Origin: Acidobacteriota bacterium
Lineage (GTDB): Bacteria > Acidobacteriota > Vicinamibacteria > Vicinamibacterales > SCN-69-37
Direction of reading: 5' to 3'
Length of the DNA stretch: 64,000 nucleotides
NCBI GenBank assembly: GCA_016716905.1
Contig: JADJUS010000004.1
Coordinates: 496,001-560,000, forward strand
Shown here: piece after piece, positions 8,062 to 15,476 of the stretch
How positions within the stretch are numbered: the stretch's first letter is position 1
Layout of the letters: each line of letters starts with the position of its first letter
Translations under genes and position numbers: made by a program
Notes under the pieces: model-generated
Seen by the model: only the letters and a program-made list of their open reading frames with translations
Told to the model about the DNA's origin: nothing
Databases searched by the model: none

Positions 8062-10704
8062 ATGATTGCCGACGTCGTGCTTCGAGATGGCAGTACCCTT
8101 CACATGCGGCCCGCTACACTTTCCGATCGCGCGGGACTCCCAGTCACCTTCCTTTCACCGACCGGTTCTCACGGCCACTGGCTGAGCGCGCTCTCTGTGG
8201 AGCCGCCCGCTCGTGGGCACGTGATCGTCGGCGAGGTCGGGGGCCAGTTGCACGTGGTGGCCGGGTATCGGCGCACCGAGGCCACTGGCGAGGACCGTGC
8301 CGAGGTCGCGATGGCCGTTGCGCCAGGGTTCGAGGGGCGCGGCATTGGCACCCGCGCGCTCGAGTTGCTGGCTGCCCAGGCGCGGTCCGAGGGTGTGCGG
8401 ACGTTTGAGGCCTGGGTGCCGCGCGGGGATCGCACCGTGGTCGATCTCTTCGCCTCGTCGGGGTTTGAGGTCAGCCAGCGCGATGATGCACACGCAGACG
8501 TGTTGTGCGTCTCGCTCGGTCTTGGGCCCACGCCCGCGTTTCTCGATCGGAGTGCCGCGCGCGCCCGCGAGGCTGCGTCGGCATCGATGCGATCGTTCTT
8601 CGAACCCGTGGGCGTGGCCGTCATTGGAGTGAATCGCGAACGCGGGCGCATTGGCAGCGAGGTCTTTCACAACCTGCTTGCGGCCGACTGCGCGGTGCCG
8701 GTTTATCCGGTGCATCCCGATGGCGGGGAGATCGAAGGGCGGCAAGCCTACGCGCGCGTGGGTGACATTCCCGGAGAAGTGGATCTGGCGGTGGTCGTGG
8801 TTCCGGCGACCCTCGTGCTGGACGTGGTGGAGCAGTGCATCGTCAAGGGCGTGAAGGCGCTGGTGGTCATCTCAGCCGGGTTCGGCGAGGTGGGCGCTGA
8901 GGGGCGCGCTCTTGAAGCGACGCTGCTCGATACGGTGCGGCAGGCCGGCGTCCGCATGGTGGGCCCGAACTGCATGGGCCTGCTGAATACCGATCCGGCC
9001 GTGCGGCTCAACGCCACGTTTTCTCCCGTGTATCCGCCGGTGGGCGGCGTCGCGATGTCCACACAAAGCGGCGCGCTGGGTCTGGCCATCCTCGACTATG
9101 CCCGGCAATTGGGGCTCGGCATTTCGACGTTTGTCTCTGTCGGCAACAAGGCGGATGTTTCAAGCAACGATCTGATTCAGTACTGGGCCGACGACCCGCA
9201 CACCCGCGTCATCCTCCTGTATCTCGAGAGCTTCGGCAATCCGCGGAACTTCAGCCAGATCGCCCGCCGCGTGGCCCGCGTGAAGCCGATCGTGGCCGTC
9301 AAGTCTGGGCGGTCGGTGTCGGGCGCGCGCGCCGCCTCCTCGCACACCGGTGCCCTCGCGTCGAGTGACGTGGTGGTGGACGCGTTGTTTGCGCAGGCCG
9401 GCGTCATTCGCACGAATACGCTCGAAGAACTGTTCGACGTGGCGACATTGCTCGCGCATCAGCCGGTGCCGCGAGGGTCGCGCGTGGCGATTGTGACCAA
9501 CGCCGGTGGCCCAGGCATTCTCGCGGCGGATGCGTGTGAGGCGCAGGGCCTGCAGTTGCCGCCGCTGTCGGATGCAACCGTGGCCGAACTGCGATCGTTT
9601 CTGCCGGCCGCGGCCTCGGTGGGAAACCCCGTGGACATGATCGCGTCCGCATCCGCCGAGAGTTATGGCCGGGCGTTGCGGGCAGTGTTGCGTGACGACC
9701 GTGTGGACGCCGTGTTGGTGATCTTTATTCCACCGCTCGTGACTCACGCGGAAGATGTGGCTCGCGCGGTTCGCGCAGCCGCGCTCACGGTGCCCGATAA
9801 ACCCGTGCTCGGTATCTTCATGTCGGCCGAAAGCGCGACGGGTCTGCTGGCGCCGATTCCGCGGTTCGAATTCCCCGAAAGCGCGGCCGTGGCTCTGGCC
9901 AGGGCGGCGAAGTATGGCGCCTGGCTCAGAAGTCCGGTGGAGCCACCGCCCGAGTATGCCGACATCGATCGCGTCGCCGCCCGTCGTCTCGTCGACGCGG
10001 GCCTGGCGCGGGGAGGCGGATGGCTGACCCCGGAAGAGGCACAAGGGCTGGCCGTGGCTGCCGGCATCGCTGTGCCGCCGTCAATCCTGGCGCTGTCGGC
10101 AGATGAGGCCGTGGCTGCGGCGCGATCCATTGGTGGCACCGTGGTGCTCAAGGCCGTTGGGCCCACGATCCTGCACAAGACCGAAGTGGGAGGCGTGCGC
10201 GTGGGCCTCATCGGCGACGACGCCGTGCGCGAGGCATGGACCGAGATGGCGGATCGCCTGGGTGCGGCCGACCACGGCGGTGCGATGACGGGTGGCCTGG
10301 TGCAGGCGATGATCGGTGGTGGCGTGGAGATGCTGGTGGGCGTCACTGACGACCCGATCTTCGGTCAGGTCATGGTGTGCGCCAGCGGTGGCATCCTCGC
10401 GGAGTTGCTGCACGACGCCGACTTCCGGCTGCATCCGCTGACCGGACGGGACGCCGACGACATGATCGCGTCTCTACGCGGCGCGGCGCTGCTCAAGGGC
10501 CATCGCGGCTCCGCGCCTGCCGATGTGCCGGCGCTGCGCGACGCCCTCCTGCGCGTCTCGGCGCTGGTCAGTGTGTGTCCCGAGATTCAGGAACTCGACA
10601 TCAATCCTCTGCGGGTGCTGACTCGCGGCGCACATGCACTCGACATCCGGGTGCGTGTGGGCGCCGCGCGCACCGCTGCGGCGACGCGGAGGATTACTTA
10701 TTAA
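8062..10704 (+). CDS. Protein acetyltransferase-like GNAT fused to ADP-forming acyl-CoA synthetase
   Basis: The 880-residue protein has a GNAT domain at residues 1-150 (acetyl-CoA loop GFEGRGIGTRAL), a CoA-binding Rossmann domain from about 175 (VAVIGVNRERGRIGSEVF), a succinyl-CoA-ligase-like flavodoxin domain (ISAGFGEVG, VGPNCMGLLN, STQSGALG), and a C-terminal ATP-grasp domain (LKAVGPTILHKTEVGGV, ELDINPLRV). This is the architecture of Pat-type protein lysine acetyltransferases and NDP-forming acetyl-CoA synthetases. E. coli PatZ has the GNAT at the C-terminus; here it leads, as in some actinobacterial proteins. The HKTEVGGV segment and the CoA and ATP-grasp motifs are intact, so acyl-CoA synthetase activity cannot be excluded. 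Confidence 0.88.
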   Translation: MIADVVLRDGSTLHMRPATLSDRAGLPVTFLSPTGSHGHWLSALSVEPPARGHVIVGEVGGQLHVVAGYRRTEATGEDRAEVAMAVAPGFEGRGIGTRALELLAAQARSEGVRTFEAWVPRGDRTVVDLFASSGFEVSQRDDAHADVLCVSLGLGPTPAFLDRSAARAREAASASMRSFFEPVGVAVIGVNRERGRIGSEVFHNLLAADCAVPVYPVHPDGGEIEGRQAYARVGDIPGEVDLAVVVVPATLVLDVVEQCIVKGVKALVVISAGFGEVGAEGRALEATLLDTVRQAGVRMVGPNCMGLLNTDPAVRLNATFSPVYPPVGGVAMSTQSGALGLAILDYARQLGLGISTFVSVGNKADVSSNDLIQYWADDPHTRVILLYLESFGNPRNFSQIARRVARVKPIVAVKSGRSVSGARAASSHTGALASSDVVVDALFAQAGVIRTNTLEELFDVATLLAHQPVPRGSRVAIVTNAGGPGILAADACEAQGLQLPPLSDATVAELRSFLPAAASVGNPVDMIASASAESYGRALRAVLRDDRVDAVLVIFIPPLVTHAEDVARAVRAAALTVPDKPVLGIFMSAESATGLLAPIPRFEFPESAAVALARAAKYGAWLRSPVEPPPEYADIDRVAARRLVDAGLARGGGWLTPEEAQGLAVAAGIAVPPSILALSADEAVAAARSIGGTVVLKAVGPTILHKTEVGGVRVGLIGDDAVREAWTEMADRLGAADHGGAMTGGLVQAMIGGGVEMLVGVTDDPIFGQVMVCASGGILAELLHDADFRLHPLTGRDADDMIASLRGAALLKGHRGSAPADVPALRDALLRVSALVSVCPEIQELDINPLRVLTRGAHALDIRVRVGAARTAAATRRITY

Positions 10705-10734
10705 TGAGCGAGGCGGTCAATGAGACGCGCATTT

Positions 10735-10799
10735 CGTAGCGCGGCGTGGGTTTCAACGCCGCGAGACAGTGGCGGCCTTGAGACCCAGGCCGCCCTACG
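10735..10799. terminator. Double-hairpin element between convergent genes
   Basis: Two stem-loops sit side by side: GCGGCGT/ACGCCGC with an 8-nt loop and GGCGGCCT/AGGCCGCC with an 8-nt loop. They are framed by an outer CGTAG...CTACG pair. The loops carry a similar motif on opposite strands (GGGTTTC versus GAGACCC), so the block is a larger imperfect palindrome. It lies between the convergent stops of the synthetase and the small universal stress gene and probably ends both transcripts. Confidence 0.55.
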
Positions 10800-10806
10800 A
10801 GGAGGC

Positions 10807-11262
10807 TCATTTCTTCTGTGCGCCTTTCACCGTCAGCACAGGCGCGAGTGAGCGCCGCACAATGCGCTCGGCGACGCTGCCCAGCAGCAGGTGTCCCACC
10901 GCGCCTCGGCCGTGTGTGCCGATGACCACCAGGTCGATGTGGTTCGTGTCGATGTAGTCCAGGATGCGGTCCACCGGCGTGCCGATGGCGGTGGACGTGG
11001 TCAGTCCTCCCGCGGGAGCGTGGTCAGCGGGAATGAGTTCGCCCAGCCGGGTGCTGGCCAGCGCCTCTGACTGCGTCAGCAGGTCAACCAGGGGCAGCGT
11101 GGAAATTTCCGTGCCCCACGGATACACATAGGGCTCGGGGACCACGTGAAGCAGGTGCAGGTGGCTGCCGAACTCGGTGGCCAATGCCCGCGCATAGTCG
11201 AGCGCCGCGCTGGCCGGCTCACTGAAATCTGTGGGAACAAGGATGTGGCGGATGGCGACCAT
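10807..11262 (-). CDS. Single-domain universal stress protein
   Basis: This 151-residue UspA-family protein starts MVAIRHILVPTDFSEPASAALDYARALA and ends with the nucleotide-binding loop VIGTHGRGAVGHLLLGSVAERIVRRSLAPVL, in which G-2x-G-9x-G-S is intact, so ATP binding is likely. A frame begins five codons earlier, but a GGAGG lies 8 nt before the ATG used here and decides the start. The gene is downstream of the sensor kinase on the same strand, separated by a nested palindrome that may end the kinase transcript. Confidence 0.9.
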   Translation of the reverse strand: MVAIRHILVPTDFSEPASAALDYARALATEFGSHLHLLHVVPEPYVYPWGTEISTLPLVDLLTQSEALASTRLGELIPADHAPAGGLTTSTAIGTPVDRILDYIDTNHIDLVVIGTHGRGAVGHLLLGSVAERIVRRSLAPVLTVKGAQKK

Positions 11263-11303
11263 AAAACCCTCCGCCATCTTTCACAGCAAGGTTCGTACCG
11301 GGC

Positions 11304-11400
11304 AAAACGACCTCTGAGCAAAAAACGACCTCTGAGGTAATTACCGCGGGTAACAAGAAGGTAATTACCTCAGAGGTCGTTTTTGCCCAGAGGTCGTTTT
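11304..11400. repeat. Nested palindromic element, long form of the AAAACGACCTCTGAGG repeat
   Basis: Two perfect 25-bp arms (11321-11345 and 11360-11384), each beginning or ending in an A5/T5 tract and AAACGACCTCTGAGG, enclose a 14-nt loop. Outside them is a second pair, AAAACGACCTCTG at 11304-11316 and its complement at 11388-11400. The same core forms a loopless perfect palindrome at 51850-51889. Here it lies between the sensor kinase stop and the UspA start. A/T tracts at both ends suit a bidirectional intrinsic terminator, while the repetition suggests a dispersed palindromic element. Confidence 0.75.
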
Positions 11401-11412
11401 GCGCCCATTTCC

Positions 11413-12513
11413 TCATTTGAAATGAGGCGCCCACACAACGGCGACCGTGCCCCCATTTGGAGGGCACTCAAGATTCAACGTGCCACCGTGCGCGCCGAGG
11501 ATGCGGCGGGCGATAGCCAGGCCAAGCCCCGTACCGCGATGTTTGGTGGTGAAGAAGGGCTCAAACAAGTGGTCGCGCGCTTCACGACTGATGCCGGGTC
11601 CGTCGTCGTGAATCCTGATCACACATCCGCCCTGCGACGCCTCGCAGGTGATGCGAAGCTGGCCCTGTCCCTCCATAGCCTGGGCGCCGTTGATCAGCAG
11701 ATTCAACAGCACCTGGCGCAGTTGCTGCACATCGGCGGTAATCACATCGTCGTGCCCGTCAACGCCGGCAAGCGTGACGACGATGTCGGCAAAGATGGGA
11801 TCCTGCCGGACGAGTGACACCGTGCTCTCGAGCAACTCACGCACAGGCACAGGCGCCAGCACCGGGGGGCGTGGCCGTGCATACGTCAGCAGGTCCTGCA
11901 CGATGTCGTTCAGTCCATCCACCCGCGAAATCACTTCGCGGATGATTCCGTGTTCGGGGCTGGCTGGGTCCACGCGCCGCCCAATGACCTGGAGCGCGCC
12001 ACGGATGGCCGCGAGCGGATTGCGCACTTCGTGTGCGACTACGGCCGCCATCTTGCCGACCTGCGCGAGCGCGCTCTGCTCACGCAGTGCCGCCTCCGAT
12101 CGTTTCCGCTCCGTGATATCGAATCGAATGGCAACGTATTGATAGGGCTTGCCGCGGTCGTCGAGGAACGGGACGATCGTGGTATCTACCCAATAGTCGT
12201 TGCCGTCCTGGGCCCGGTTGCGCAGCTCGCCATGCCAGACCCTCCCGCGGCCGATGGTCTGATACATCTCACGAAAAAACTCGGTCGAGTGCAGGCCCGA
12301 GTTGAGAAGGCGGTGGTTCTGCCCGATCAGGGCATTGCGGGGGTACTTCGAGATCTCGCAGAACTTGTCGTTGACGTAGGTGATCGTGCCGTCCACGTCC
12401 GTGGTGGCCACGATGGCCGACTGGTCGAGCGCGAACTTGATGTCGGCCAAGTCCTTGACGGATCGCTGGAGCGCCTGCTCCATTTTCGTTGAACCGGTGG
12501 TGGCGTCAGTCAT
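11413..12513 (-). CDS. PAS-domain sensor histidine kinase
   Basis: The 366-residue kinase has no obvious membrane segment. A PAS domain spans about residues 25-140 (SAIVATTDVDGTITYVNDKFCEISKY, NDYWVDTTIVPFLDDRGKP). The dimerisation box is VAHEVRNPLAAIRGAL with His161, and the ATPase domain shows LLNLLINGAQAM, DDGPGI and FFTTKHRGTGLGLAI. A cytoplasmic PAS suggests sensing of redox state, ligand or light inside the cell. The ATG follows a weak AAGG; the frame is open upstream. It is divergent from two response regulators, the second of which is an NtrC-type activator, and from the cytochrome operon beyond, and is their likely partner. Confidence 0.9.
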   Translation of the reverse strand: MTDATTGSTKMEQALQRSVKDLADIKFALDQSAIVATTDVDGTITYVNDKFCEISKYPRNALIGQNHRLLNSGLHSTEFFREMYQTIGRGRVWHGELRNRAQDGNDYWVDTTIVPFLDDRGKPYQYVAIRFDITERKRSEAALREQSALAQVGKMAAVVAHEVRNPLAAIRGALQVIGRRVDPASPEHGIIREVISRVDGLNDIVQDLLTYARPRPPVLAPVPVRELLESTVSLVRQDPIFADIVVTLAGVDGHDDVITADVQQLRQVLLNLLINGAQAMEGQGQLRITCEASQGGCVIRIHDDGPGISREARDHLFEPFFTTKHRGTGLGLAIARRILGAHGGTLNLECPPNGGTVAVVWAPHFK

Positions 12514-12614
12514 GGCCCAAGCCTTGAATATAGTGGGAATCAGGATCGCGATCGAGGCCCGATTTACCGAAGAAGTGGCGTAGCAGCCGACCAAATGTGC
12601 AGGAAATTCTTCCC

Positions 12615-13007
12615 ATGAGCCGCCGAATAATGCCCAGAACCGTGCTCGTCGTTGACGACGAAGCGCTGATTCGCTGGTCGTTGTCGGAAGGGCTGACGGA
12701 TGCCGGGTGGACCGTGCGGCAGGCGGCGTCAGGCGCCGAAGCCCGCGCGGCTGTCCGGTCGCTTGATGGTCAGCCGCTTGTCATTCTCGTGGACCTGCGC
12801 CTGCCCGATGTGTCTGACCTCTCCCTGGTGCGTGAGTTGCGCGCCCTGCGGCCCGATGCCCCGATGATTGTGATGACCGCGCACGGTACGGCCGACGACG
12901 CCACTCAGGCTCGTGAGGTGGGTGTCCACTCGTTTGTGGGCAAACCCTTCGATGTGGTCGAGATGGTGGCTCTGGTTGACGCCGCTGCGGTGCGGCTGGC
13001 GGAGTAG
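12615..13007 (+). CDS. Single-domain response regulator
   Basis: A receiver domain of 130 residues with no output domain. The acidic pocket (VVDDE), the phospho-acceptor Asp60 in LVDLRLPD, the conserved Thr in MTAHG and the Lys in VGKPFD are all present. It probably relays phosphate or acts as a sink for the adjacent kinase. AGGA lies before the ATG; a GTG six codons earlier is less likely. It is 18 nt from the NtrC-type gene and is likely translated from the same message. Confidence 0.9.
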   Translation: MSRRIMPRTVLVVDDEALIRWSLSEGLTDAGWTVRQAASGAEARAAVRSLDGQPLVILVDLRLPDVSDLSLVRELRALRPDAPMIVMTAHGTADDATQAREVGVHSFVGKPFDVVEMVALVDAAAVRLAE

Positions 13008-13025
13008 CTCTATACTGGCCGGTGC

Positions 13026-14393
13026 ATGTCCGCCCGACGAGTGCTCGTTGTTGATGATGAATCCCTGATTCGATGGTCGTTGGCCGAGCGGCTCCGCGCC
13101 GACGGTCATGTCGTGACTGAGGCGGGCACGGCCGCAGAGGCCATTGACCGTGCCGAGCAGGGCGTGGACCTGGTCCTGCTCGACTACAAACTTCCGGATG
13201 AGGATGGGTTGGCCGTGTTGCGCCGGCTCCGCGACCTCGACCTGGACATCCTGGTGATCATGCTGACGGCCCACAAGGGCGTGGAAACCGTGGTCGAGGC
13301 CATGAAGGCCGGGGCGTATGACTACGCCACCAAGCCTTTCGATCTGGACGATGTGGCACTGCGCGTGACCCGGGCACTTGAGGCGACGCGCCTGCGGCGG
13401 GAGTTGCGCACACTTCGTGAGGGCATGGCGCGGCCGTATAGCCCGGCCTCCATCATTGGCGAGTCTGAACCGATGCAGCGCATCAAGGCGCTCGTCCGGA
13501 AGGTGGCCACAAGCCCCGGTTCGACGGTACTGATCACCGGCGAAAGCGGCACCGGCAAGGATCTGGTGGCCAAGGTGGTGCATTACTCCAGCCATCGTGC
13601 GGCGCGCCCCTTTCTGAACATCACCTGTTCGGCTCTGGCAGAGACGCTGCTGGAATCCGAGTTGTTCGGGCATGAGCGTGGCGCGTTTACCGACGCCAGG
13701 CAGCAGAAACGCGGTCTGCTTGAGCAGGCCGACGACGGCACCGTGTTCCTGGACGAGATCGGTGAAATGACCCCGGCCCTTCAGGCCAAGCTGCTGAGGT
13801 TTCTGGAAGAGAAGACGTTTCGGCGTGTGGGTGGGACGGCCGACGTACACGTGGACGTGCGTGTGATCGCCGCGACCCATCGCAACCTTGAGGAATCCGT
13901 GCGGGCGGGCAAGTTCCGCCAGGACCTTTATTTCCGGCTCAACGTGCTTCGCATCGAGATTCCGCCGCTGCGCGACCGCGGCAGCGATACGGCGTTGCTG
14001 GCGCAACACTTTGTGGAGACGTTCGCACGCGAGTTCAAACGCGCGGTGCCGGGGATGACTGCCGCGACCGAGCAGTTGCTGGAGGCCTACGGGTGGCCGG
14101 GCAACGTCCGCGAACTTCGGAATCTGGTGGAGCGGGCCGTGCTGATGACCGAGGACGGCGTGCTTGATCCCAGGGACTTCGAAACCATTCGGGGCGCGGC
14201 GGGTTCGTCTTCGGAAGGCGGCCAGGAGGGCTTCGCTCTGCCGCCCGGCGGCGTGAATCTCGAAGAGGTGGAACGCAGCCTGGTGGTGCAGGCGCTTGAA
14301 CGCGCGGGTGGCAACCAGACGCGGGCGGCCAAATTGCTCGGCCTGCATCGCGACCAGATCCGGTATCGGATTGAGAAATTCTCGCTGAAATAG
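13026..14393 (+). CDS. NtrC-family sigma-54-dependent response regulator
   Basis: The 455-residue activator has a receiver domain (Asp53 in LLDYKLPDEDG, Lys in TKPFD), an AAA+ domain with Walker A GESGTGKD at 172-179, the sigma-54 contact loop GAFTDA at 219-224 (a known variant of GAFTGA) and Walker B VFLDEIGEM, and a C-terminal Fis-type helix-turn-helix (GGNQTRAAKLLGLHRDQIRYRI). It should open sigma-54 promoters when phosphorylated, probably by the divergent kinase. The nearest candidate target is the sigma-54-like site 30 nt beyond its own stop, ahead of the cytochrome/porin pair. Confidence 0.93.
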   Translation: MSARRVLVVDDESLIRWSLAERLRADGHVVTEAGTAAEAIDRAEQGVDLVLLDYKLPDEDGLAVLRRLRDLDLDILVIMLTAHKGVETVVEAMKAGAYDYATKPFDLDDVALRVTRALEATRLRRELRTLREGMARPYSPASIIGESEPMQRIKALVRKVATSPGSTVLITGESGTGKDLVAKVVHYSSHRAARPFLNITCSALAETLLESELFGHERGAFTDARQQKRGLLEQADDGTVFLDEIGEMTPALQAKLLRFLEEKTFRRVGGTADVHVDVRVIAATHRNLEESVRAGKFRQDLYFRLNVLRIEIPPLRDRGSDTALLAQHFVETFAREFKRAVPGMTAATEQLLEAYGWPGNVRELRNLVERAVLMTEDGVLDPRDFETIRGAAGSSSEGGQEGFALPPGGVNLEEVERSLVVQALERAGGNQTRAAKLLGLHRDQIRYRIEKFSLK

Positions 14394-14421
14394 GGCAAAC
14401 AACCAGCCCGTTGTCCGAACC

Positions 14422-14440
14422 TCGGCCCGGTTCTTGCTTT
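14422..14440 (+). promoter_or_regulatory. Sigma-54 (-24/-12) promoter candidate
   Basis: The sequence TCGGCCCGGTTCTTGCTTT places GG (14424-14425) and GC (14436-14437) ten bases apart, as in the TGGCACG-N4-TTGCW consensus; TTGCT at the -12 part matches fully. It stands between the NtrC-type activator and the decahaem cytochrome, about 40 nt before that ATG, which fits regulated expression of the electron-conduit operon. Confidence 0.65.
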
Positions 14441-14477
14441 GTTGAGCCACAGAGTAAACGTCGGTCTGGAGGATGAA

Positions 14478-15464
14478 ATGGGAGAACGTATTCGCAGGTT
14501 GGGTCCAAAGGCCTGGATGGCCAGCGCTTTTGTGGTGTGGTTGGCGGCATTCGGCACAATTCGGGCGAATATTCCCGAGAGCAGCGCACCCCCCGCCAGT
14601 GCGGAAAAATCCGCAGTTGTCGTAACTCCTGCCCAGTCGCAGGTCGCCGCCGGGGCCACGTACGTGGGCCAGGCGACGTGCCTCACGTGCCATGACGCAG
14701 CCATGGCCAAGTACACCGAGACCCCGCACAATCGCGCCGTCGATCCGCGATCGCCCGCCGCCACACAGGGCTGTGAAAGCTGCCACGGACCGGGCAGCAA
14801 ACATATCGAAGACCCGGTGAGCGTCAAACCGCTCTCTTTCAAGACCATGACGGCCGAGCAGAGCAACGCGACCTGCACGACGTGCCATAGCCGCGGCGAA
14901 CACGCCATGTGGGATGGCAGCCAGCACGAGTCACGCGGCGTGGCGTGCTCCACGTGCCACAGCGTGCACAATCCGATTTCGCCCAAGGGCGCGTTGAAGA
15001 AGGCCAGCCAGATGGAAGTCTGTGCGTCGTGCCACCGCGACAAGGTCTCGAAGGTTGATCGGTCGGGCCACATGCCGGTGCGCGAAGGCAAGATGGAATG
15101 TTCGACGTGCCACAACATCCACGGGTCGGCAAACGTGAAGTTGTTGCGCAAGGGCGACTCGGTGGCCGACGCGTGCACCTCGTGCCACGCCGACAAGCGC
15201 GGCCCCTTCCTGTGGGAACACGCGCCCTCGCGTGAAGGCTGCACCACCTGCCACGACGCACACGGTTCTGCCAACGACCGCATGCTGGTGTCGAAGCCGC
15301 CGGCGTTGTGCCAACGCTGCCATGTGGCCACGCGACATCCCAGCACGATTTATGACGCTGGCCTGGTGGCCACGAGTGTGCGCGTCTATGCGCGCTCCTG
15401 TGTGACCTGCCACTCCACCATCCACGGGTCCAATCACCCCGCGGGCAACATGTTCGTGCGATAG
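14478..15464 (+). CDS. Decahaem c-type cytochrome, DmsE/MtrA-like
   Basis: A signal-anchor-like N-terminus (residues 10-35) precedes ten CxxCH haem motifs: CLTCH, CESCH, CTTCH, CSTCH, CASCH, CSTCH, CTSCH, CTTCH, CQRCH and CVTCH. Ten haems in about 300 residues, with a porin gene 12 nt downstream, is the MtrA/PioA/DmsE arrangement, in which the cytochrome sits inside a beta-barrel and carries electrons across the outer membrane. GGAGG lies before the ATG; a frame open 13 codons earlier is ignored. Direction (reduction of external acceptors or oxidation of Fe(II)) cannot be read from sequence. No extracellular MtrC/OmcA partner is present here. Confidence 0.9.
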   Translation: MGERIRRLGPKAWMASAFVVWLAAFGTIRANIPESSAPPASAEKSAVVVTPAQSQVAAGATYVGQATCLTCHDAAMAKYTETPHNRAVDPRSPAATQGCESCHGPGSKHIEDPVSVKPLSFKTMTAEQSNATCTTCHSRGEHAMWDGSQHESRGVACSTCHSVHNPISPKGALKKASQMEVCASCHRDKVSKVDRSGHMPVREGKMECSTCHNIHGSANVKLLRKGDSVADACTSCHADKRGPFLWEHAPSREGCTTCHDAHGSANDRMLVSKPPALCQRCHVATRHPSTIYDAGLVATSVRVYARSCVTCHSTIHGSNHPAGNMFVR

Positions 15465-15476
15465 GAGACAGCTGTC

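Noticed and set aside
9160..10044. Minus-strand open frame of 294 codons opposite the acyl-CoA synthetase
   Set aside because: Shadow of a well-supported gene; no signature or ribosome site.
12729..14927. Long minus-strand open frame of more than 700 codons
   Set aside because: It is the antisense of the NtrC-type gene and part of the cytochrome; the product has no domain and is rich in His/Arg/Gln as expected from GC-rich shadow frames.
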